Source: Ustilaginoidea virens
Lineage: Eukaryota; Ascomycota; Sordariomycetes; Hypocreales; Clavicipitaceae
Reading direction: 5' to 3'
DNA: 64,000 nucleotides
NCBI RefSeq assembly: GCF_000687475.1
Contig: NC_057320.1
Span: forward strand, 3,100,001-3,164,000
Positions 54,061 through 64,000 of this stretch are shown here, in pieces. A program made the position numbers and the translations under genes. Under the pieces are notes generated by a model, which was given only the letters and a program-made list of their open reading frames with translations, did not search any database and was not told the DNA's origin. Positions within the stretch are counted from its first letter, which is position 1, and each line of letters begins with the position of its first letter.

Positions 54061-55636
54061 GGCGAATCACCCACGCAGAGGCGCCGCTGCTTCTTCGTAC
54101 AAGGGGGCAGTAACTGCGAAAATACCGGCTGATAAGCGGGACAATTAAAGAGACGTTTTATGTTTTCAGTTGTATGGCGGATGATGCGGCGCTTCTCGCG
54201 GGGATGAGTGATTTGACGAATGAGATGAGACGGGGTTGAACAAGGTGAACCGAACGACTACGGAGTAGAGACTTGGAACTCCAACCCGCAATCTATCAAT
54301 TACAGTATCTCATAGACTTGCGGGGTTCCCATACATGACTTGGGAGGTAGGCTAGAGGTAGTAGCAAAGGCGCAAGTCTCGCCGCCGTTTACGGAGTGGG
54401 CTGCTTGGCGTATCCTACCAGACCAGTGCCTCTTCCACTTCCGTACAAGGGCAGTTCTACATGTGCTTCCAATCCCTTGTCATTTAATGCATCGCCCGCT
54501 GCACTGCCCATACCAGCCTTGGTCATATATGGTGCTGAGAAACCGGTAGGGGTCAACTCTCAATTGTCGACTGCATGCGCGCATTGCTGACGCATGTCCT
54601 CGAGGGGATTGTGGCCCTGCGACACGGCAAAGTCGGCAGGAATTCGGCGTCTTGTTCCCTGTGGTGCTCCCTGGTGTGCTCCTTGGTGTGCTCCTTGGTA
54701 CGGAGATGCACCCTCCTCGATGCGCTCTGATCCTCCTTGTCCGCTCTTTGTTGGGCTCATGGGACAAGGGCTGCCCGACCGTCCATCTCCGGCACAAGCC
54801 TGGACGTCTTGCAAACGACAACATCAACGGTAGCAGCATATAACATGTTGGATCGGCATTCTGCTTGGGTTTGATTTCCAGCCGCGCCCACAGGTAGGCT
54901 GCACCCTAGATGGTGTGAACAAGAGAACAGAAGCAAATTCAATCAGATCTTCGGCGCGACCACCCCGGTCTCGGCTGGAACGGGGGTTCGCAAATGATTG
55001 TTCACCTCATCGTCAGTCTAAGCCAAGTCATTGTTCCGAGTACACAGTATCGAATCTTCAAGCTGTCTTCGTGAGTTCCCGAGGCAGAAGTAATTTTGAC
55101 ACAAGTTGGAGGCAAGTGATAAGATAAAAGAACAGGATCCTGGGCACACCCCCCAAGCAAAGGGCGTGTGCGTCGTTAGCGCCGGGTGAATATTGTTCCA
55201 CTGCCTAGCGCCGTGGGATTTGGCGACCATGGCCCCCGGATTCGAGCTTTCATGTAATTCTCGACGCGGGTGCTCTTCCCTTGACAGCCTTTGTACTTGC
55301 GTTTACACGGCTGCAGGCAAGCAATTGCAATTTCGGTTTCGCATCACGACAACGTCTCCCTCCCGAACCTCAAGCAGCAGACGCCAAACACACCATCTCT
55401 ACCGGCGAATCTTTCTCATCCGTTATTCTTGATTCCTCCTCAACTTTGGTCATTTTCTTCCTTTGCCGCTTTATTCTACGCCCTCACTTGCGCAACCTCG
55501 ACGTCGCGAATCGGTCGTCGCCGAACAAGTCGCTCGCTGCACCTCGACACTTGTTCGGCAAACGCTCATCAGCGCAACGCCTTTTCGCATCATATGGAAG
55601 GGATGTTAGCGTCTGGTGGATGCCGATAATGCAACT
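54061..55636. promoter_or_regulatory. Divergent region between the AIG2-like gene and tra1
   Basis: 1.6 kb without a gene. It has ctacggagtag (54258-54268), tandem ctccttggtgtgctccttgg (54667-54700), and cctcccccctcatctccccc-type repeats are absent until the first tra1 intron. Confidence 0.45.
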
Positions 55637-58600
55637 ATGTCGGGAACCATTGACGACGTCGTTAAGCGACTGAGCACAGCAGACATAGGTATGCTGATGA
55701 CCTTCTGGCGCCCCCTCCCCCCTCATCTCCCCCCTCATCACTTCCTCCCGACCTTGGAATGCATGCGCTGTTTGCTGTTGTCATGCATGGGTCGGTCATG
55801 GAATTGGCCGTCTGGGTATCCTACTAAATGGTTGTGCGCATAGATGCTAGACTCAAATTGGAGGCTGCAACCGCGTTGCGCGATAGCCTCGATCACTACA
55901 CTGGCGGACATTATTATACTCCTTTCCTTAAGAGGTTGATGCCCATCTTCATCAATATTCTTCGTGGACCATGTATTTTCCAGAGCAGCTCACCTGATCA
56001 GGTGTGTTTTCTCCCATATACATATTTTTATATATACATATGAAAAAAAAGAAAAAAGAAAAAAAGACCCGCCCCAAAATCAACCCTTACGGGCAAGCGG
56101 TTCTAATGACGTATTTAGAAACTCCGTCACTGCATCTTGGAGATTCTCCATCGAATGCCCACCGCGCCGTCGTCACCAGAGCCGTTCGAGCCCTATGCTG
56201 AAGAGGTTGTTGATCTCCTCTTGCAGCTTGTGCGCACCGACAATGAAGAAAACGCTATATTGTGTGTCAAGGTCGCCTCGGATGTTATGCGCCACCAACA
56301 CAAAGTTCTTCAAGGAAAGGTTCAGCAGTTCTTATCCCTGATACAAGAGCTTTTCGAGCAAATAGAAAAGGTTGTGAGGGAACAGCTCGACAATGCTAGC
56401 CCTTCTGCCCTGTCTCAGGCTGGTGCACCATCCACGCCAGGTGGTTCGCAAACCAACTTTCAGTCTCCGCGGCCCGGTTCTCCTGTGGCGTCTGTATCAG
56501 ATCTCGGCGTTGATCCTCAACAACAAAATCGCCCATTATGTAAAGGGATGCAGTCCTTCAAAGTCTTGTCAGAATGCCCCATTATTGTCGTGTCAATCTT
56601 TCAGATCTATAGGGCTTCCGTCCAACTTAACGTCAAAGCATTCGTACCCTTGATAAAGCGGGTGCTCCTTGTTGAGGCAAGCGCCCAAAAACAGGCTCAT
56701 GCCGACGCTGCAGCCAAAGGTCAAGTTCACACCGGTGTCAGCCAGGGCATCAAAGCAGAGCAACGAGCTGCGTATGGGGACTTCATCACGGCTCAGGTCA
56801 AGACGATGAGCTTTCTAGCATACTTGCTGCGACAGTACTCGTCACAGCTTTCTGATTTCTTGCCCGGCTTGCCTGATGTTGTGGTTCGTCTCTTGAAGGA
56901 CTGTCCGCGAGAAAAGTCCGGCACCAGAAAAGAGCTCCTGATCGCCATTCGGCACATTATTAACTATAATTTCCGCAAGATATTCCTCCCCAAAATTGTT
57001 GAGCTCCTTGACGAACGAACCCTGACAGGCGATGGCTTGACTGTTCATGAGACAATGAGACCACTGGCATACAGCACGCTCGCCGACCTTATTCACCATG
57101 TACGCGACTTGCTCGGCCCCGAGCACATACGCAAGACGGTCTTGGTATACACCAGGAACTTGCAAGATGATTTTCCTGGCACCAGTTTTCAAACCATGAG
57201 CGCAAAACTGTTACTCAATATGGCCGAGTGCATTGCCAAATTGCCCAACAAAGTTGACGCACGACATTATCTCATGATAATCTTGAACGCCATTGGGGAC
57301 AAGTTCGCTTCAATGAACCGAGAATATCCAAATGCCGTCAAGATCTCGAAACAGTATCAACAAGCAGATGCTGGCGCCCCCGACTCTTATCTTGCCGACA
57401 AGGAGACACAACCAGACTGGGACGAGACGGACATTTTTTCTGCCGTGCCGATAAAGGTACACAACCTGAAAGATCGAGGAGCGGATCCGGTCATCGACAA
57501 CAAATTCCTTTTCCGCAACCTTATGAATGGCCTCAAGAACACATTCTACCAGCTGAGAACTTGCAACATTGGCACCCCAATCGATCCTCAGAATGCGCCT
57601 TCGCATTGGCAGGATGTATCCTATGGCTTCACCGCAGAGGAGGTCAACATCATCATCAAGCTGTTTAGAGAGGGTGCTTACGTATTCCGGTACTACGAAA
57701 TCGAGAAGCCCGCGACCGAGTCTCAGTACATGTCTCCTGTAGAATACATGGCAAATTTCTACATGGTATCCAGCACCAAAGAAGAAAAGGACTTGCTGGA
57801 GACGTTTGCGACCGTTTTTCATTGCATCGACCCTGCGACGTTTCATGAAGTATTCCAGCAGGAGATTCCACGACTTTACGATATGATATTTGAGCATACA
57901 GGTTTATTACATATACCCCAGTTTTTCCTTGCCAGCGAGGCCACTTCGCCTAGTTTTTGCGGTATGCTGCTTCAGTTTCTCATGGACCGGATAGACCAAG
58001 TCGGTTCTGCAGATGTCAAGAAATCATCCATCTTGTTGAGGCTTTTCAAGTTGGCATTCATGGCCGTCACTCTCTTTGCCGGACAGAACGAGCAGGTTCT
58101 GTTACCCCATGTCGTCAACATTGTTACCAAGTCTATCGAACTGTCGACAAAGGCCGAGGAGCCCATGAACTACTTCCTCTTGCTGCGGTCATTGTTCAGG
58201 AGCATCGGAGGAGGCAAATTCGAGCAACTGTACAAGCAGATTCTGCCTCTTTTGGAGATGCTGCTCGATGTCCTCAACAACCTCCTCATGGCTTCCAGGC
58301 GGCCATCCGAAAGAGATTTGTACGTTGAGCTTTGCCTTACCGTTCCAGCTCGTTTAAGCCACCTCCTTCCCCATTTGAGCTTCCTGATGCGCCCCCTGGT
58401 TGTTGCACTGAGGGCTGGTACGGATCTGGTCGGCCAAGGCCTGCGAACACTGGAACTCTGTGTGGACAATCTTACGGCCGATTATCTGGATCCTATCATG
58501 GCACCCGTCATTGACGAACTCATGACGGCTCTCTTCAATCATCTTCGACCCCACCCTTATAGTCACTTCCATGCGCACACGACGATGCGAATTCTAGGCA

Positions 58601-61600
58601 AACTCGGTGGGAGAAATCGCAAATTCATGAGCTGTGCTGTTCCCCTCACCTACAAAGGATACGCAGACGATTCATCCAGCTTCAATATGCGCCTGGTTGC
58701 CTCCAAAAAGGACCGAGCCTTTCCGGCCGACTTGGGCATTGATTCTGCCATCCAGAAACTCATGGAAGCCCCAAAGATTGGCAAAAACAGCCAGAGTTTG
58801 CGTCTTTACGATGATTACTACAAAAAGCAATCCCTACATTTCATCGTGGCACAGGTGAAGCTTCGAATCGGTTATGATCAGCTACCCGAGGACCTCGCCA
58901 GAGTCGTACGACTGCAGGCCCAGGACCTATTGGCCCGCAAAATTGACATCAACTTTGCTCCATTTGAAGTGACGAATCGCGAGAAGTCAATTGCCAAGAA
59001 GGACGAGCAAGACAGGATAACTAGGCAGCTGCTGAAAGCAATCATGTTTGCTCAGTCTCTTCCAGGCTTCAAGGCTGAGTCGGATACTTTCCTCATGGAC
59101 ATCTGCCGGCATTTTGCCGTCATTGAAATCGGGCGCTCACTGGTGGATCTGAAGAGGAACTTCAGCCCATTCGACCCCAAAGCCGGTGAAGGCCCTCTTT
59201 CCATCGACACTCGCGTCCTTTCAGATGCCATTGTCGAGTCTCTAGCCTCTGACCATCCAGATGTTCGAGATGCTGCCAAGCGAGCAATCCGGGAGCTGTA
59301 TAAGAGCTCCGCCATCCTTTTCGGCTCCGAGAGCCATGTCGGCCGCCTTCCTCTATTCAGCCACCTGAGCAGCACGTTCTGCCACAGCTGCTATGAGGAA
59401 GAGTGGTTCACGAAAACAGGGGGAAGCCTCGGTATCAATTTTCTGCTCACAGAGCTGGATTTCGGTGACGCTTGGGTAGCGTCGAAACAAATGGAATTTA
59501 TCCGTGCCCTCATGTATGTCATCAAGGACATGCCTCAGGACCTACCTGAAAAGACTCGCTGCCTGGCTCAAGCTAGCTTGGAGGTGCTGCTGCAACGCAT
59601 CACGAAGAACATCAAGAAAGAAGATGCATTGCCCGTCCAATCTCAACCGGGACACCCCCCCGTCAAGCAGTCGAGACTGACCCAGATCTGTATGCAATTC
59701 AACAATGAGCTTTCCCACATGAACAAGTTTGTTCGCGAGACTGCAAGAAGTTCGGTAGAGCTCATTGCCAAAGCTGCAGGGTGTGAAGTCTGGGAGCTTC
59801 TGGAGCCATACAAGGAGAGGTTCTTGCAGCCGATTTACTCCAAACCATTGCGTGCACTTCCCTTTAGTACCCAGATAGGGTACATCAATGCCATGAATTA
59901 CCACATGGGTCTAAAGAACGATTGGGTCAAATTCGACGAAAACCTTAACCGTTTGCTGATGGAATCTCTTGCATTGGCCGATGCCAATGACGAGTCGCTC
60001 GCAAATAAGCCCGCCGAGTATCGCACTCACGAGTACATTGTCAACCTGCGGGTGTCATGCATCAAGCTTTTGAGCACAGCCATGTCATTCGAAGAATTTG
60101 CCAATAACCCAACCAAAGCAAAGATCTTGACGGTTTTCTTCAAATGCCTGTATTCCGAGTCAAAGCCAACCCTTGCTGCTGCAAACGATGCCCTCAAGTC
60201 AGTCCTGGCCGTAGACAGACGCTTACCCAGAGACTTGCTGCAAGGGGGGCTGCGGCCGGTTCTGCAAAGCCTGTCTGATCCGAAGAAACTCAGTGTTCAC
60301 GGCCTTGACAATTTGTCGCGACTCCTCAAGCTGCTGACGAGCTATTTCAAGGTTGAGATTGGTGCTCGACTGCTTGACCAGATTGACTTGATAGTGGAGC
60401 CAGGAGCCTGGCAACAGATCTCATTTACATTCTTTGAGCAGAATCCTCAGATGAAGATCATCACCTCCATTTTGAACATCTTCCACCTGCTCCCCGCGCC
60501 CGCTGAAGCTTTCAAGGACCGACTCATTGATTGCTTTCTTGGACTCGAGGAGAAGCTCCGGCGAACGATCCACAGCCCATTCCGTCAGCCCATGTACCTA
60601 TACCTGAATCGGTACCCCAAAGAAATGTGGACTTACCTACTAGGCAGGCTGGACGAGTTCAAGTATGGAAGGCTGCTTGCCCAGGTCCTCGGGCATCCTG
60701 ACAGCGGTCCTTTACGAGAGGCTGCCATGGAAGGACTGAGTGCCATGATTACCAGATGCAACGCACTGGGGGGCGATATCGACGAGAAGAGGGCCATCTC
60801 AGTGGTGAATGCTGTTCACATTCTAGACTCTCTGAGTAGGTTCGAAAATACGAGCTCTTGGATGGATAAGAAGGAAAACATTTCCTGGCTGAAAACCGTG
60901 GGAAAAGAGTTGGAGGGGCAACATGGCAGCGACACTCTGGATCCCGACCTACGGATACCTGTTCACCAAGCCGCGGATCAAGTGACGAATATTCTCGTCA
61001 AGTCTCTTCAGCGCAACCCGAAGGATCTTGATGGATTGTTCAATCTTGTCGAGTGTGTGACTAGCAATGACCTCCGCTCTACTCACTCCTTGTTCGCGTT
61101 CATATACGAGAAGGTTATCAGCAATGACTCGGTAGAGTTCTGGAGATCGGCCTTCCTGCGTTGTCTGGATATTTACTCTAGCAAGTCGTCCTCTAACAAG
61201 ACAAAGCACTTCTTGCTTCGCTACATTGCAAATCCCATCATTGCCATGGATGTCATGCGATATGGGAACCAGCCTGAGCAGAACAAATCTTCAAGACTGA
61301 TGGATCGATCTGTGATCGATGCGGTCAGTTCAAAGATTTGGAAAGTCCACCCTGACATGTCTCCAGACGACCAGTCGCAACCTGGAATTGATCACACTCG
61401 TTTTGAAGTATTACAGCTATCCGCGATGCTGGTCAAATACTACCATACGGCATTACAAGAAGCGAGAAAGGATATCATCAAATTCGGATGGACATTCATC
61501 CGCCTTGAAGACGTCATTAATAAACATGCGGCATACGTGGTCATCGGCTACTTCATCGCTCATTACGAGACACCCCCGAAAATCGTCAGCCAGGTCTACT

Positions 61601-64000
61601 TGTCCCTGCTCAAGACAAACCAAAATGAAGGAAGAGCTTTGGTAACCCAGGCGCTGGAGTTGATAGCGCCCGTGCTGCCTAAAAGATGTGGCAGTGGTCC
61701 CAATGAGCGAAACGCAGCTTGGGCCGTGGCACCTCGCCGTATCTTGGCAGATGAAGGTCAGAATGTCCAACAGATTACGAGCATTTTCCATTTCTTGGTC
61801 CGACACCCGGAACTATTCTATGATGTCAGAGACAAGTATGCCGTTCTGCTCATTACTTCTCTGAGGAAAGTGGCTGCTCCGCCCAATCCGTCCCACGATA
61901 GTAAGAGGCTGGCTCTCAACATGATGTGGCTGATATGGACATGGGAGCAATGGCGTGTTGAAGGCAAGACAACTTCTTCTGTTGCAACTAGAGACATGTC
62001 CGAGTCGCCAAAATCGAGAAAGAGAAAGTTGGATGGCGACCAAGCCATGTCCTCGCCCCCTACAGCTAGACAATCTGCTTCCGGAGATCGGAGCGACTAC
62101 CAAATTCCGCCTGTTGTCAGACAGAAGATGATCAAGTACCTTGTCGAATTCGTTGCGCAGCTCAACGAGAGATACAAACTTCCTTACGCCAAGCCTCGAG
62201 AACACAGCGCATCCATGCCCTTACCTCCGTCGAGCTTTGATCTCTGCAAGAAGTCCATGACCCTTCTCTTCAACCTGATGCAGCCGCATTATTGGGGCGA
62301 CCTGGATTTTGACCTGTTCCCTAACGTCACAGATGTTATTCTTGGCAGCGAGAAGACGCACACTGTCCTTCATGCTGACCCAAGTGACAAGGAAAAGTAC
62401 GACGAGAAGTTTTTCACAAGCATCGTCAATACACTGCAAGTCGTGCGTATTATTCTAAATTTCAAGTCGGACGATTGGATTCAGAAGAACTTTGCGGCCG
62501 TGCAAAAGGTTCTGGAAAAGTGCTTGAAGTTTGAGAATCCGGAAATCCAAGACTGCTTGCATCTGGCCGACAAGGAATATGACGATGGCCGAGAGCTCAG
62601 ACCCATCATCCAACGGATTCTTGATGCTGTTCCCGAGGACGCGCCGATGGAAGACGCCGATGCAGATGGTGAGGCTGAGGTCCAAACTTCGGAAATTATT
62701 TCCTACGTCTCGCGAGCTGCTACGGAAGCTATGAACAGCAACTCCTATATTTCCGGCGTGAGCTTGCTTTGGTCGCTTGGGAACCGGAAACCGGCCGTCA
62801 TTGATCAGCATATTACCGCCCTGATGAAAGCTTTGCAGAGCAAGCACGCACGTGAACATGTCCAGCATTATAACGCCGCGGCGACACAAGCTGCGAATCA
62901 GAACAATAGGACACAAGACGGCGCATCATCTCCAGGGGAGATGTCTAGTTATGATCTGGAAGTTCAGACCAAGCTCATGATTAAGGAAATACAAACCGTT
63001 GCGCTACGCATGGAAACGCTTGGCGACAACAGGCGACCGTTTCTTAGCGTCCTGGCCACACTGGTGGAGAAGTCGATGCACATTGAGCTTTGCACGGAGA
63101 TTTTAAACATGGTGGAAGGCTGGGTGTTCCGATCAGAAGGTACCTGGCCAACGCTGAAAGAGAAGACGGCCGTCCTGCACAAGATGTTGTCCTTTGAACA
63201 TCGCGCTGATCCCACCATGCTCTCAAAATTCCTCAACCTGGTTATTCGCATTTACGAAGATCCCAAGATTACTCGTACCGAACTTACCGTTCGAATGGAG
63301 CATGCTTTCCTCATCGGCACCAGGGCCGCCGACGTGGAGATGAGGAATCGATTCATGGCCATTTTTGACAAGAGTCTGTCGAAAACTGCCAGCATCCGCC
63401 TGGCCTATGTCTTGTGCTCACAGAATTGGGATACACTTGCTGACTCTTATTGGTTAGCCCAAGCCTCCCACTTGTTGCTCGGCGCGGTTGAGATGCATAC
63501 CGGCATCCAGCTGCACCAAGACGACTTTAAAGTAATCTCGGCTTCGCAGCTGGCCGCCGTGTACCTCAGAGAAAAGGATACAAGAGATCCAAACATGATG
63601 CCCGATGATAAGTTTGAGTCATTCATGGCTCGCCACCGTCGCTTTGTTGCCGAGCTGGGAGATGTCAAGGTGCGGGACATAATCGAGCCGCTCATGCAAC
63701 TGCAGCATGTCGACAGCCAATTGGCACATCAACTATGGGTCACGATTTTCCCCTTGTATTGGTCGGCCACGGTGAAGGATGAGCGAGCTGATCTTGAACG
63801 CGGTATGGTTGCGCTCTTGACAAGAGACTATCACAGCCGTCAGATTGATAAGCGACCGAACGTCGTTCAGTCACTTGTCGAGGGAGCCGCAAAGACTTGG
63901 CCCGAGTGCAAGATGCCTCCACACGTGTTGAAGTTTGAGGCCAAGACGTACGATGCCTGGTACACCGCTCTCGTTCAGCTCGAAAACGCAGCCATCCAAC
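55637..64000 (+). CDS. tra1: Tra1, SAGA/NuA4 activator-binding pseudokinase, N-terminal about 2,700 residues (cut by window edge)
   Basis: Exons 55637-55688, 55844-56001 and 56119 to beyond 64000; the long exon stays open to the edge, giving 2,697 codons of an expected about 3,800. The start [20 protein letters not shown] and [20 protein letters not shown] match the Tra1 N terminus, followed by HEAT-repeat solenoid: [58 protein letters not shown], and [20 protein letters not shown] are easily recognised. An acidic stretch ([16 protein letters not shown]) lies near 62640. Tra1 is a giant scaffold that binds transcription activators for the SAGA and NuA4 histone acetyltransferase complexes. The FAT, pseudokinase and FATC parts lie outside the window. 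The first two introns have good branch points (CTAAA, CTAATGAC). Confidence 0.95.

Overview
The window is nuclear DNA of a filamentous ascomycete. Genes carry short GT-AG introns (about 55-145 bp) with CTAAC/CTGAC-like branch points, intergenic spaces are long, and the gene set is typical of Sordariomycetes. I infer Hypocreales, possibly the Clavicipitaceae/Ophiocordycipitaceae, from gene content and protein style; no search was run, so the placement is tentative.

Left third (1-19.9 kb): a cut-off mitochondrial DUF1640/MCU-regulator-like gene (-); the ERAD ubiquitin-conjugating enzyme Ubc7 (+); an auxilin/Swa2-like UBA-TPR-J protein (-); a 4.3 kb gene-free stretch; a secreted DUF1996 protein with a Ser/Thr tail (+); a 964-residue single-pass membrane protein of unknown role (+); a secreted type-B carboxylesterase (-); a pICln-like methylosome subunit (-); and a small unknown protein (+).

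Accessory stretch (20-33 kb): a 2EXR-domain protein; an array of twelve 10-bp units; a 353-bp element with inverted ends flanked by a perfect 10-bp direct repeat; a small cysteine-rich probably secreted protein; a secreted sedolisin-type protease; a U6 snRNA gene interrupted inside its ACAGAGA box by a 58-bp intron that carries a Pol III B box; an amino-acid permease; and a frameshifted isocitrate lyase/PEP mutase-family pseudogene.

Right half (33-64 kb), mostly housekeeping: PAF-acetylhydrolase-like hydrolase, Yar1-like ankyrin protein, the meiotic Spo11 transesterase in seven exons, an oxidosqualene cyclase (lanosterol synthase type), the co-chaperone Sgt1, a carnitine-pathway type dioxygenase, tRNA-splicing endonuclease subunit Sen2, ceramide glucosyltransferase, an AIG2-like cyclotransferase containing an 8-nt exon, and the first about 2,700 residues of Tra1 (SAGA/NuA4), which runs off the right edge.

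There is no gene cluster with one shared pathway. The membrane-lipid genes (sterol cyclase, ceramide glucosyltransferase) and RNA/chromatin genes (U6, Sen2, pICln, Tra1) are scattered. The most notable signals are the intron-split U6 gene, three introns that appear to use GC instead of GT donors, the 8-nt exon, the altered DCTAE motif of the cyclase, the short inverted-repeat element, and a palindromic GTACGGAGTAC motif scattered through the intergenic DNA. Exon coordinates were worked out by hand from splice signals, reading frame and family conservation.
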